From JADKAC01 sp964492065 (GTDB lineage Bacteria; Bacteroidota; Bacteroidia; Chitinophagales; BACL12): 64,000 bases of DNA. Below the pieces are notes generated by a model. The model made no database searches, was not told the origin of the DNA, and saw only the letters and a program-made list of their open reading frames with translations. A program made the position numbers and the translations under genes. Each line of letters opens with the position of its first letter. Within the stretch, counting starts at the first letter, position 1. Below, in pieces: positions 30,547 to 39,680 of the stretch. Location: the NCBI GenBank assembly GCA_964492065.1, contig CAZBHH010000003.1:62001-126000 (forward strand). Direction: 5' to 3'.

Positions 30547-33500
30547 ATACACGGCATCAATACCCGCAATTGCATATTACCTATCGTATTCGGCATCATG
30601 ACTCTGTCCGGCATGGCGCAGGTGAGCAATGAGCGCAGCAAGGTATTGTATCCCACCGGCGACACCATTCAAATTGATACGCTGAGCATAGTACAACACA
30701 GCGTTCACATCGTTCAATTCCTAAACGGAGAAGTGCTTTCAAATACGGTTTATCCCTTTGAGATAGATTATTTTTCAGCCCTGCTCTTCCTAAGTTCGCC
30801 GTTGATTCCCGATTCCATCGTAATGACTTATAGAGTTTTTCCATATTTATTCTCGCAAAAATATTTTCATAAGGACCCTGCCCAACTGGATTCGGCTGAG
30901 CTCAATCTCAAGCCGCTGATTTACGATGTACAAAGCGACGGCGCTTATCTCGATTTGGATGGACTGGAATACAACGGCAGCCTGACACGTGGCATATCCT
31001 TTGGCAATAACCAGGACGTTGTGGTCAATTCCAGCTTCAATTTGCAGATGAGCGGCAAGCTGCAAAACGATGTCATGATTTCAGCTGCTATTTCGGATAA
31101 TAATATTCCCATTCAACCCGAAGGCAACACGCAGCAGTTACAGGAGTTCGATAAAGTATTCATCCATATCTCCAAAGATGCTCATGCGCTGACGATTGGC
31201 GATTTTGAATTGAATAGGCCGGAAGGATATTTTATGAATTACTACAAAAAATCGCAGGGGTTATTGTACCGGGGCGGATTTCAAGCCGGCGGCGGCACTT
31301 TGCAATCGGGAGTCAGTTTCACTGCGGCGAGGGGAATATATGTGCGCAACCCGATTCCCATAATCGAGGGGAACCAGGGCCCTTATAAATTGAGCGGCGT
31401 AAACGGTGAAACGTATATCATTATCCTGGCAGGCTCCGAACGTGTGTATGCCGATGGAGAACTACTGGTTCGCGGCGCTGAAAATGATTATGTGATTGAT
31501 TATAACTCGGGCGAGATAACATTTACACCTAACCGGCTCATCACAAAAGACCTTCGCATTTACATCGAATTTGAATATTCGGATCAGTATTATTTCCGTT
31601 CGCTCATCACCAATTCCAATACCTATGTTTCCGAAAACAAAAAACTGAAACTGCATTTTAATCTGTATTCGGAACAGGATTCCAAAAATCAGCCGTTGAA
31701 CCAGCCGCTCGACAGTACGAGGCGCCAGGTAATGGAGCAGGCCGGCGATTCCATTCATCAGGCATTTGTCAGCGGTATCGAGATGATACCATTTGATGCA
31801 AACCGCATCATGTATAAAATGATCGACTCGCTGGGTTTCGATTCGGTTTTTGTGTATTCCACCAATCCCGACTCGGCGCAATACGTGCTTTCGTTTACCG
31901 AACGGGGTCCGAACAACGGCAATTATATCGTAGCCGCCACTATGGGCAACGGCCGTACCTACAAATGGGTGGCGCCCATCGGCGGGGTCCCGCAGGGAAC
32001 TGCCGAACCCGTGATATTACTCGTAACTCCGAAGAAAATGCAAATGCTTAGTACCGGTTTTCAATACGACCTGGATTCCAACAATGTAATATCTGCCGAG
32101 GTGGCTTACTCCAACAGGGATATTAACACCTTTGGAGACAAGGATAACGGCAACAACGACGGTGTGGCGATGCGTACCCAATATACCAATACGCATGCAT
32201 TCACATCCAACACTAAACTGCAATCCAACATTTCGTACGAACTGGTGCAACAGGAGTTTAGCGCAATTGAGCGATATCGCCCGGTGGAATTTAACCGCGA
32301 CTGGAATATCGGAGAACCCGAATCGGCAGATGAACATTTTGCCGCTGCAGACTTTTTGTTGCAACTCAATGAACACATTGCCATCAATTTCAACTCATCG
32401 GCATTTGTCCGCGAACAACAGTACAAGGGTTTCAAACAGGCTGGCGCCTTCCGTCTCAATTACCCGAAATGGATTATTGTTGCAAACAGCAGCAATTTGA
32501 CTTCGGAGACAGACTCCGCCACTACCGGTTTTTTCCGCCCCGCCTTCGAGCTCACCCGGATTTTTACCCAGGCAAAAGGGTTGAGTACCGGTGTGTATTA
32601 CGAGGGCGAACACAACAGGTTTAAAACCTCCAATGATTCACTTACGTCATCCAGTTTTTATTACGACCAGTTTACCGGCTTTTTGAAAACTGCCGACACT
32701 GCGGCCAATGCGTTTGGCGCAACGGTAATTGTGCGCAACGATAAACTGCCGACAGCGGGCAAATTCAAAAATGCCAATACGGGAATTACCTACCAGATGA
32801 ATGGCGGTTTCAATAAAAACCCCGGCAACCGTTTTAGCTGGCAGGTGACGTATCGCACGCTGACCATTTCAGATACCGCCCTGTCAAACCTGGAACCCGA
32901 ATCATCTGTGTTGGGCAGGGTGCAGCACGGCCTGATTGTGAATCGCGGCCTTATTACTTCGGATATTTTTTACGAATTGGGTACCGGCCGGGAACCGCGG
33001 CTGGAGTTCACCTACGTAGAAGTGGAACCCGGCCTTGGCAGCTATACCTGGATTGATTACAACGGCAACGGCATCCCCGAATTAAACGAATTTGAGGTGG
33101 CGGCATTCTCCGACCAGGCAAACTATATCCAGGTCTCCATACCTACGGATGATTATATCCAGACCAATATTTCGCAGTTTAATTACTCGGTTGGCATCAA
33201 CCCCAAAATTGTTTGGTTCGACTCAAAGGGATGGAAGGGTTTTATCGGCAGGTTCTCCGCACTTTCCTCATTGCAATTAGGAAAAAAAGTTTTGGATAAC
33301 GGCAAACTGAACGGCTATATTCCATTTGCCGGGTTGCCGGATTCGCTGATGGTGAGTACCAACAGCTTTTGGCAAAACACCTTGTATTTTAATCGCAGTT
33401 CTGCCGTCTTCGGCATTGATTACACCTACCAGGAAAATACGACAAAATACGTGTTGACCAACGGGCCCGAGAACAGAAACCGCATCGAAAACCGCATTGC

Positions 33501-33999
33501 ACTGCGCTATAAAATTGCCATTCCACTTTTGTTTAACCTGACGACTGCCGGCGGAACATCTACTTATATGTCCGAAGCATTTCAAAATAAAAATTACCGC
33601 ATTCCCTTCTTCAATTTAGAGCCCAAACTGAGTTTTATCAGCGGAAGCAAATACAGAATTTCGGTTTATTATAAATACAATACGAGTAGAAATACTTCGG
33701 GTGAAGAAATGCTGGAAGGCCATGAGGTAACTGCCGACTTTCGCTTCAACGTGGTTACGAAGAGTACAATCTCTTCGCGGTTTTCCTTTGTAAAAAACGC
33801 ATTTACCGGTGATGACGAATCTACTGTGGGTTATACCATGTTGGCGGGCTTGCGCAATGGCAATAATATTTTATGGAATCTGAATTTCGACCGCCGCCTT
33901 TCTCAAATCCTGCAACTCACCCTGAGTTACGACGGCAGAAAATCGGGAACGGCGGAGATTGTGCACGTTGCGAGATTTCAACTGCGTGCGATTTTCTAA
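30547..33999 (+). CDS. Giant outer-membrane protein, unknown function (start codon uncertain)
   Basis: From the first ATG (30598) the protein has 1133 residues, but that start gives only MTLSGMAQ before the mature protein. The in-frame codons upstream, back to a TAA at 30544-30546, encode CILPIVFGIMTLSGMAQ, which with the preceding Arg looks like a full signal peptide with cleavage after GMAQ, but they contain no ATG, GTG or TTG. ATA 30547 or ATC 30556 are the only candidates; I give the extended frame. The body is rich in glycine/aromatic strands to the very end (IVHVARFQLRAIF), so a C-terminal barrel is likely. A middle segment (about 280-315 from ATG 30598) with VYADGELLVRGAENDYVIDY and SGEITFTPNRL resembles SprA-type surface translocon proteins locally. 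Family not recognised. Confidence 0.7.
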   Translation: MHGINTRNCILPIVFGIMTLSGMAQVSNERSKVLYPTGDTIQIDTLSIVQHSVHIVQFLNGEVLSNTVYPFEIDYFSALLFLSSPLIPDSIVMTYRVFPYLFSQKYFHKDPAQLDSAELNLKPLIYDVQSDGAYLDLDGLEYNGSLTRGISFGNNQDVVVNSSFNLQMSGKLQNDVMISAAISDNNIPIQPEGNTQQLQEFDKVFIHISKDAHALTIGDFELNRPEGYFMNYYKKSQGLLYRGGFQAGGGTLQSGVSFTAARGIYVRNPIPIIEGNQGPYKLSGVNGETYIIILAGSERVYADGELLVRGAENDYVIDYNSGEITFTPNRLITKDLRIYIEFEYSDQYYFRSLITNSNTYVSENKKLKLHFNLYSEQDSKNQPLNQPLDSTRRQVMEQAGDSIHQAFVSGIEMIPFDANRIMYKMIDSLGFDSVFVYSTNPDSAQYVLSFTERGPNNGNYIVAATMGNGRTYKWVAPIGGVPQGTAEPVILLVTPKKMQMLSTGFQYDLDSNNVISAEVAYSNRDINTFGDKDNGNNDGVAMRTQYTNTHAFTSNTKLQSNISYELVQQEFSAIERYRPVEFNRDWNIGEPESADEHFAAADFLLQLNEHIAINFNSSAFVREQQYKGFKQAGAFRLNYPKWIIVANSSNLTSETDSATTGFFRPAFELTRIFTQAKGLSTGVYYEGEHNRFKTSNDSLTSSSFYYDQFTGFLKTADTAANAFGATVIVRNDKLPTAGKFKNANTGITYQMNGGFNKNPGNRFSWQVTYRTLTISDTALSNLEPESSVLGRVQHGLIVNRGLITSDIFYELGTGREPRLEFTYVEVEPGLGSYTWIDYNGNGIPELNEFEVAAFSDQANYIQVSIPTDDYIQTNISQFNYSVGINPKIVWFDSKGWKGFIGRFSALSSLQLGKKVLDNGKLNGYIPFAGLPDSLMVSTNSFWQNTLYFNRSSAVFGIDYTYQENTTKYVLTNGPENRNRIENRIALRYKIAIPLLFNLTTAGGTSTYMSEAFQNKNYRIPFFNLEPKLSFISGSKYRISVYYKYNTSRNTSGEEMLEGHEVTADFRFNVVTKSTISSRFSFVKNAFTGDDESTVGYTMLAGLRNGNNILWNLNFDRRLSQILQLTLSYDGRKSGTAEIVHVARFQLRAIF

Positions 34000-34022
34000 T
34001 TGCGGCATACCGGACAGAAAGT

Positions 34023-35120
34023 TTACACATTAAACCTGAAGTGCATCACATCGCCGTCCTGTACGACGTATTCCTTTCCTTCCACATTCAGTTTACCCGC
34101 TTCCTTGCACGCCGCTTCGCTGCCGTAATGCATATAGTCGTCAAAGTGTATTACTTCAGCCCGGATAAACCCCTTCTCAAAATCGGAATGGATAACGCCG
34201 GCGGCCTGCGGCGCCAACATCCCCTTGTGGATAGTCCATGCACGCACTTCTTTTTCGCCGGCAGTGAAATAGGTGATCAGATCCAGCAGCCGGTAGGCCG
34301 AGCGTATTAATTGATTTAAGCCACTTTCTTTCAAACCGATATCTTCGAGGAACATCTGTTTGTCTTCATAGCTTTCCAATTGCGCTATTTCGGCTTCGAT
34401 ATTTGCGGATATGACAATCACCTCCGCCTGTTCGTCCTTTACGGCGGCTTTCAATGCATCCACGAATGCATTGCCCGCATGGATTTCCCGCTCGTGGACA
34501 TTGCACACGTAAATCACCGGCTTGATGGTCAACAGGAACAAATCTTCGACGATTTTTGCCGCATCTGTATCCATTTGCATACTGCGTACATTCCTGCCTG
34601 TCTCGAGATGCGCCTTACAAGCGTTTAACACCTCGGAGATTTTCTTCGCTTCCTTATCGCCGGTATTTGCAGCACGCACGTATTTCGCCAACCGGTTTTC
34701 GATGGCTTCCAGGTCTTTCAGTTGCAATTCAAAATCAATAATTTCTTTATCTCGGACGGGATCTACATTTCCATACACATGAACGATATTCTCATCATCG
34801 AAACAGCGCACCACGTGGATGATTGCATCCGTTTCCCGGATATTTGCGAGAAATTTATTGCCCAGCCCCTCGCCTTTGCTGGCGCCTTTCACCAATCCGG
34901 CAATATCTACAAACTCAATACTCGTAGGCACCAGGTTCTGCGGTTTCACCAGGTCGGCCAGGCGGATCAGGCGGTCGTCGGGAACCGTTACCACGCCGAT
35001 ATTCGGCTCGATGGTACAAAACGGAAAATTGGCCGCCTGCGCCTTGGCGCTGCTAAGCGCATTAAACAAGGTCGATTTACCGACATTCGGCAAGCCTACG
35101 ATACCACATTTCAAACCCAT
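34023..35120 (-). CDS. ychF: Redox-regulated ATPase YchF (Obg-like)
   Basis: 365 residues from ATG 35120 (MGLKCGIVGLPNVGKSTLF). A longer frame to 35174 passes through the -7 box and is not used. The P-loop GLPNVGKST, EPNIGVVTVPDDRL, FVDIAGLVKGASKGEGLGNKFL (switch II) and the YchF-specific NVHE instead of NKxD specificity motif are seen, explaining the preference for ATP over GTP. The TGS domain closes the protein (FTAGEKEVRAWTI ... YVVQDGDVMHFRFNV). Length and motifs are canonical. Confidence 0.97.
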   Translation of the reverse strand: MGLKCGIVGLPNVGKSTLFNALSSAKAQAANFPFCTIEPNIGVVTVPDDRLIRLADLVKPQNLVPTSIEFVDIAGLVKGASKGEGLGNKFLANIRETDAIIHVVRCFDDENIVHVYGNVDPVRDKEIIDFELQLKDLEAIENRLAKYVRAANTGDKEAKKISEVLNACKAHLETGRNVRSMQMDTDAAKIVEDLFLLTIKPVIYVCNVHEREIHAGNAFVDALKAAVKDEQAEVIVISANIEAEIAQLESYEDKQMFLEDIGLKESGLNQLIRSAYRLLDLITYFTAGEKEVRAWTIHKGMLAPQAAGVIHSDFEKGFIRAEVIHFDDYMHYGSEAACKEAGKLNVEGKEYVVQDGDVMHFRFNV

Positions 35121-35137
35121 ATTCAAAAATTGAGCGG

Positions 35138-35145
35138 CAAAGATA
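35138..35145 (-). promoter_or_regulatory. -7 promoter box (TATCTTTG) for ychF
   Basis: CAAAGATA on the plus strand; the minus-strand reading TATCTTTG matches TAnnTTTG and lies 17 nt before the ATG at 35120. Confidence 0.55.
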
Positions 35146-35254
35146 ACATAAGATACAGACGGCGGAAAAAACAAAACGCACTTCTATTGCGAACCAACTT
35201 TGTCTTTGCATTGTAAGGCTAAACGAATTGCGGTATTTTCAATTACCGGTTTGG

Positions 35255-35262
35255 TAACTTTG
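35255..35262 (+). promoter_or_regulatory. -7 promoter box (TAACTTTG) for the radical SAM gene
   Basis: An exact TAnnTTTG match ending 9 nt before the ATG at 35272, implying a leader of only a few nucleotides. It also argues against the longer start at 35200. Confidence 0.5.
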
Positions 35263-35271
35263 CGGCATATC

Positions 35272-36378
35272 ATGGCATTTGGGATTAACAAAAGGAGAAT
35301 ACAAAAAGCGGTGCGCAGACTGAGAAGTCTGCCGGGCGGCATTAATTTTTTTAAATACACGGGCAATAAAATTCACGGCGCTTATCTGAAGGCAATCGGC
35401 AGTTCACGCATTGCCCACCCTTCTTCGATCATGCTGGAAGTGACTAATCACTGCAATCTGAAATGTATTACCTGCCCCCGGGAATATTTGTATGGAGAAG
35501 ATATGTCCAAAGGGTTTATGGATATCAAACAATTAAAAAAAATTATTGACCAGGCGTATCCCTATGTGGATTCCATCGGGCTCACCGGCCTGGGCGAAAC
35601 CTTGTTGTACAAACAATTGCCCGAAGCGCTCGATTATATCCGCTCGAAAAATAAGGGCATCATTACCACTATCTCCATCAATGCGCATTTACCCAACAGC
35701 GTAGAATTGGTGAAATTAATAGCCGATAAGCTGGACACATTGCAGATTTCCATGGATGGTGTGGGCGAGATTTACGAGAATGTGCGATTGCGGAGCGAAT
35801 ACCAATTGTTTTACAATAACGTAAAGCAAATAGTGGAACACTGTAAAGACAAACGGGCGGATGTGATGTTCAACTTTGTGGCGATTAAAGAAAATTACCA
35901 CACGATGGCGGAAGTGATTGAAGTGGCTGCCGAATTAGGTGTAAGCGATGTGAACATCACACCGTTTAATGTCGCTGCGGTAACGGCGCATTCCATAGAT
36001 TATTACGATTTCTTTCACACCGATGCCTTTAAGAATGAATTGCGCAGGGCAAAGAAAAAAGCAGAAAGCCTTAAGTCGGTGCATTTAACCATCTGGGATA
36101 TCAAGTCCAAAAATGAATTCAGAAAATGCCATCTGCCCTGGAGTCATTTTTATATCAGTTGGGATGGTTATGCAACGCCTTGTTGCGCTAAGCCCTTTCC
36201 TAAAATTTTAAACTTCGGCAATGTATTCGACGATGGCCTGATGTACTGCCTGAACTCTCCCGGTTATCTCGAGTTTCGCCAAATGTGGTACGACAACAAG
36301 GTGCCCGATTTCTGCCAAAAATGCCACATGGTGGATTTAAAACCCATCGATATAGATTTTGATATAGAGGTGAATTAA
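35272..36378 (+). CDS. Radical SAM protein with SPASM domain
   Basis: 368 residues from ATG 35272. The radical SAM cluster motif is EVTNHCNLKCITCPR (CxxxCxxC, about 59-66), followed by SIGLTGLGETLLY (a GE motif for AdoMet binding) and a TIM-barrel body. The C-terminal SPASM-type region has FRKCHLPWSHFYISWDGYA, TPCCAKPF and FCQKCHM, giving several cysteines for auxiliary clusters. The substrate class (peptide or carbohydrate modification) is unknown, and no obvious small precursor peptide gene is adjacent. Converges with a small membrane protein gene 2 bp away. Confidence 0.9.
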   Translation: MAFGINKRRIQKAVRRLRSLPGGINFFKYTGNKIHGAYLKAIGSSRIAHPSSIMLEVTNHCNLKCITCPREYLYGEDMSKGFMDIKQLKKIIDQAYPYVDSIGLTGLGETLLYKQLPEALDYIRSKNKGIITTISINAHLPNSVELVKLIADKLDTLQISMDGVGEIYENVRLRSEYQLFYNNVKQIVEHCKDKRADVMFNFVAIKENYHTMAEVIEVAAELGVSDVNITPFNVAAVTAHSIDYYDFFHTDAFKNELRRAKKKAESLKSVHLTIWDIKSKNEFRKCHLPWSHFYISWDGYATPCCAKPFPKILNFGNVFDDGLMYCLNSPGYLEFRQMWYDNKVPDFCQKCHMVDLKPIDIDFDIEVN

Positions 36379-36380
36379 AA

Positions 36381-36602
36381 TTACCGCTTCAGTATCTGCT
36401 GCCAGATAAATAAGCCCGTCAGCATGAGAAATCCGATGAGGAACAACCATTTGAACCGATAACGGCTGCGCTTAAACAGCATTTCCATTTTATACTGAGT
36501 TGCCGGCGGCAGTTTTACGATATTCCACATCCACAACGTCCCGGCCAAAAAGATCAGGATTAAAACAATGTCTTTTATCAGATCGGGAAAATCGTTTTGC
36601 AT
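36381..36602 (-). CDS. Small two-helix membrane protein, unknown function
   Basis: 73 residues with two membrane segments: DIVLILIFLAGTLWMWNIV (about 11-29) and FKWLFLIGFLMLTGLFIW (about 50-67), separated by a basic amphipathic stretch (YKMEMLFKRSRYR). It lies 2 nt downstream of the M23 peptidase gene, so it is co-transcribed and may be an accessory to that envelope enzyme. No family recognised. Confidence 0.65.
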   Translation of the reverse strand: MQNDFPDLIKDIVLILIFLAGTLWMWNIVKLPPATQYKMEMLFKRSRYRFKWLFLIGFLMLTGLFIWQQILKR

Positions 36603-36604
36603 AA

Positions 36605-37954
36605 TTATATACCCGAGGAGTAAGGTATTAAAAACTGAACGACCGGAAGCAGGCCGAGTGAATCGAGCATAACAATATACTCGTGCACTTTTTCCGTATC
36701 GGAATCAATTTCTACCGGGATAGATTCCAGTATGCGCATTTGCTTTCCCGCCATCAGGCGATAAGAGTCGAGCATGGATTCCTTAACCGGAAATGCCGGC
36801 GGGATTTTTTCTTTAAACGGATCTACCTGTTTGCCGTTTTTCCAAAAGCGGTAACACAGATGCGGCCCTGTAGCCAGACCGGTACTGCCGACATAACCAA
36901 TCACCTGTCCCTGTTTAACCCGGTCGCCTTTTTTTAATCCATTGGCAAATCTGCTCATGTGCAGGTACTGCGTCGTATAGGTGGCATTGTGTTTAATTTT
37001 TACGTAGTTGCCATTGCCGGAAGTGTACCCCTTTTCGATAACAGTTCCGTCGCCGACGGTATAAATAGGCGTTCCGGTCGGTGCGGCATAATCCGTTCCG
37101 AGATGCGCCTTAAACGTTTTTTGTACGGGATGGAAACGCCTTTTGGAGTACTTCGAACTGATGCGGGTGTATTTCAATGGCGCTTGTAAAAATGCCTTCT
37201 TCAGGCTTTTTCCCGTTTCATCAAAATAACCGGTAATGCCGTCCTGTGTATATTGAAAGGCGTAAAACTCCTGGTTGCGGTGTTGCATATAGGCAGCAAA
37301 TACCGAATCTATGCCAACATAGACGCCATCGACGTATATCTCCGAGTAATACAATTTGAAGATATCGCCGCGGTTCACATTGTAGAAGTCCAGGTTATAG
37401 GCAAAAATTTCGGCGAGTGCATTTGCGAGCGCCGGATCGGCATGATGCGCCACCAGCGTTTCATACACCGAGCCTTCGATAATGCCGCCTACGCTTTGAT
37501 TTCTTATCTCAACGGGTTTTTTAGCGGGATAACAGGTTACATTGTCGCCGGTAAAATTGAATACCGCATAGTCAATTTTATTTTTTTCATAAATAAAATG
37601 GGTGGCAATACCATTGTCATCCGTTATAACGCAATAGGTGTTTCCGCTGATTATCTTTCCCGCATCCAAAATTTCCTTAAAGGCGGCCATTTGAAAAACT
37701 TTTTCGGGAGACACGCCATAAGTCTCGAGTATTTCGGAAATTACCTGCCCGGATTTCACCGTTTCAAAATGCACATCCTCGCTGTCGGCGGGTATATTGT
37801 AAATCATTGAAACCGGCCGTGGCGTTGTGGCATGTATTACCGAAGTGCCCGCATCGGTCAGCGCACCGTCGTATGTATGTATCATTGCAATGCTGCCGAT
37901 AAAAACCGCGATGATGATACCGATAGGAATATACTGTTTTAACTTGTCCTGCAT
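36605..37954 (-). CDS. M23 (LytM-type) peptidase with variant zinc site
   Basis: 449 residues. An N-terminal membrane anchor (IPIGIIIAVFIGSIAMI, about 9-25) is followed by a long region with OapA/LysM-like features (VHFETVKSGQVISEILETYGVSPEKVFQM, about 61-89) and the M23 domain (about 270-385). Zinc ligands H284 and D288 in HLGTDY and the catalytic His332 in YLHMSRF are present, but the last motif reads GPHLCYRF, so His365 is followed by Cys367 where the usual HxH zinc ligand is His. It likely acts on peptidoglycan cross-links or is a degenerate regulator of other hydrolases. Confidence 0.88.
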   Translation of the reverse strand: MQDKLKQYIPIGIIIAVFIGSIAMIHTYDGALTDAGTSVIHATTPRPVSMIYNIPADSEDVHFETVKSGQVISEILETYGVSPEKVFQMAAFKEILDAGKIISGNTYCVITDDNGIATHFIYEKNKIDYAVFNFTGDNVTCYPAKKPVEIRNQSVGGIIEGSVYETLVAHHADPALANALAEIFAYNLDFYNVNRGDIFKLYYSEIYVDGVYVGIDSVFAAYMQHRNQEFYAFQYTQDGITGYFDETGKSLKKAFLQAPLKYTRISSKYSKRRFHPVQKTFKAHLGTDYAAPTGTPIYTVGDGTVIEKGYTSGNGNYVKIKHNATYTTQYLHMSRFANGLKKGDRVKQGQVIGYVGSTGLATGPHLCYRFWKNGKQVDPFKEKIPPAFPVKESMLDSYRLMAGKQMRILESIPVEIDSDTEKVHEYIVMLDSLGLLPVVQFLIPYSSGI

Positions 37955-38153
37955 CCTGTCAACTCTTCTCGTAAAATTAAGGATAATGACTAAATTATTA
38001 TTTTCTCAAAATCCCGGTATGTATGTTTCCACACTGCACTGCTGCCGTTGTCTAAAATTCTATAGGCCGTGAATGGAATAACGAAAAATTACATATACAT
38101 GTATGTGTTGAAGACCGCAATGCGCATTTATATTTTGAGGTGTGCAATGGTGG

Positions 38154-38759
38154 TCATTGTTTCTTGGAGCCGATATCCAGCAATTGCCGGTGAATTTCTA
38201 CTACCTGCGGAATCAGCATTGCCGTACCGTCGTTGTGAATCACGAAGTCGGACAATGCAATTCTCGATGCGTCGCTCCATTGGTTGTTCATCCGCTGCCT
38301 GACTTCCTGCTCGGAAACATTATCCCGCAGCCTGACTCTTGCGATGCGCAGCGCCTCGGGGGCGGTGATGCAAATAATTTTATCTACAGTTTTGTAGGAG
38401 CCGCTCTCGAAGAGCAGTGCGGCTTCTTTCAGCACATAAGTCGCAGAATCGTGGCGCCGCATCCAGTCATCTGCATCCCGAATGACGGCCGGATGAATGA
38501 TGGCATTGTATTGTGCAAGCAGGCCGGCATCGTCAAATACCTGTGATGCAATAAATCTGCGGTTCAATGTGCCGTCGGGCAGGTAAGCCTCATCACCGAG
38601 CAACTCCTTAACGGCGGTAATGATATTGCCATCATTCTGCAGAATTTCTTTAGCCCGGTCATCGGCATAATACACCGGGATACCCAGCGTGGCAAACAGC
38701 TTACACACCAGGGTTTTACCACTGCCGATGCCTCCTGTAATTCCCACGTGCAAAGCCAT
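38154..38759 (-). CDS. coaE: Dephospho-CoA kinase
   Basis: 201 residues catalysing the final CoA biosynthesis step. P-loop GITGGIGSGKTLVCKLF at 7-23, the substrate lid region DDRAKEILQND, the second motif HPAVIRDADDW and the conserved QRMNNQWS near the C-terminus (Walker-B-like LLFESG is also seen). Last gene of the nusB-DUF1573-yajC-coaE operon, 67 nt after yajC. Length is normal. Confidence 0.95.
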   Translation of the reverse strand: MALHVGITGGIGSGKTLVCKLFATLGIPVYYADDRAKEILQNDGNIITAVKELLGDEAYLPDGTLNRRFIASQVFDDAGLLAQYNAIIHPAVIRDADDWMRRHDSATYVLKEAALLFESGSYKTVDKIICITAPEALRIARVRLRDNVSEQEVRQRMNNQWSDASRIALSDFVIHNDGTAMLIPQVVEIHRQLLDIGSKKQ

Positions 38760-38826
38760 ACGGTAAAGTTGCGCAATAAAAATTACATTCTGCAGACAAT
38801 GGCAGTACGGGTTAATTTATAACCGC

Positions 38827-39168
38827 TTAGGATTGACTGCTCTTGCGGCTGAGAGCGTTTTTGGTGTACTCCATTGAAATGACAGCTTTTTCAATGCGCA
38901 GCTTCACATTGTTATCCACTTCAATCAGGTAAGTATCATCTTCCACTTTCAGCACCTTACCGTGTACTCCGCCGATAGTAACCACCTTATCGCCGGGTTT
39001 GATTTCGTTGACAAAATTTTTCTGCTCCTTCGCCTTTTTGGATTGCGGCCGTATCATAAAAAAATACAGGATTACGAAGAACAGCAGGAAAAATATAATG
39101 GTCGTATAGCTCGAACCGGAGGAAGATTCCCCTGACGGCGCCATTAATAACATGTTGATTAATTGCAT
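38827..39168 (-). CDS. yajC: Preprotein translocase subunit YajC
   Basis: 113 residues: a short periplasmic N-terminus, one membrane segment (TIIFFLLFFVILYFFMIRP, about 24-42) with the family motif FMIRPQSKKAKE, then the cytoplasmic domain VKPGDKVVTIGG-like EIKPGDKVVTIGGVHGKV and VDNNVKLRIEKAVIS. YajC associates with SecDF-YajC in Sec export. It is 5 nt after DUF1573, an arrangement common in Bacteroidota. Confidence 0.95.
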   Translation of the reverse strand: MQLINMLLMAPSGESSSGSSYTTIIFFLLFFVILYFFMIRPQSKKAKEQKNFVNEIKPGDKVVTIGGVHGKVLKVEDDTYLIEVDNNVKLRIEKAVISMEYTKNALSRKSSQS

Positions 39169-39173
39169 AATAT

Positions 39174-39662
39174 TTATTGTTTATCTTTTGGTACCACTAC
39201 AAAGCCCTTAATTTTTATGCGGTTTTCGTTTGGAATTGTATTGGCTGTAATGGTAACTGTTTTATTGAAGGCATCTTTGCGGCCTTCGCTGTTATAGGCC
39301 ACTTTGATAATTCCGCTTTCACCGGGTTTGATTGGTTCCTTCGGATAATCGGGAACGGTACATCCGCAACTGGCACGTGCGGATGAAATAATCAAATCGC
39401 TCTTGCCCGTATTGGTAAATTTAAATTCGGTGTTTGCAACTTCGCCCTGTATGATTTCGCCGAAGTCGTGGAAGTCTTTTTCAAATACCATGACAGGTGC
39501 ATTGGCGGCATCGGCTGTTCCATCAGCGGTATTCGGATTCTGAATCAGGTCTGTATTCAATTTGCCGTCATCTCCCGCGGTACTTTGATCATTTTTACAG
39601 GAAAACAGCAACAGTGTGACTGTTACCATCAGCGGTATTATGCGTAAAATTTTAGTATTCAT
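39174..39662 (-). CDS. DUF1573 domain lipoprotein
   Basis: 162 residues from ATG 39662 (MNTKILRIIPLMVTVTLLLFSC); a longer start at 39671 adds MHV and is equally open. The lipobox LLFSC marks a lipoprotein. The DUF1573 Ig-like domain shows FEKDFHDFGEIIQGEVANTEF and ISSARASCGCTVPDYPKEPIK, with the typical SCGCT motif. These proteins are abundant Bacteroidota periplasmic or surface lipoproteins of unknown function. Neighbouring nusB and yajC suggest a core envelope-biogenesis operon. Confidence 0.88.
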   Translation of the reverse strand: MNTKILRIIPLMVTVTLLLFSCKNDQSTAGDDGKLNTDLIQNPNTADGTADAANAPVMVFEKDFHDFGEIIQGEVANTEFKFTNTGKSDLIISSARASCGCTVPDYPKEPIKPGESGIIKVAYNSEGRKDAFNKTVTITANTIPNENRIKIKGFVVVPKDKQ

Positions 39663-39680
39663 AACATGCAAATTTAAAAT

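Noticed and set aside
37955..38153. Possible small gene or RNA in the 200-bp gap between the M23 peptidase and coaE genes
   Set aside because: No ATG frame with coding character, no hairpin with T tract, no tRNA-like pattern.
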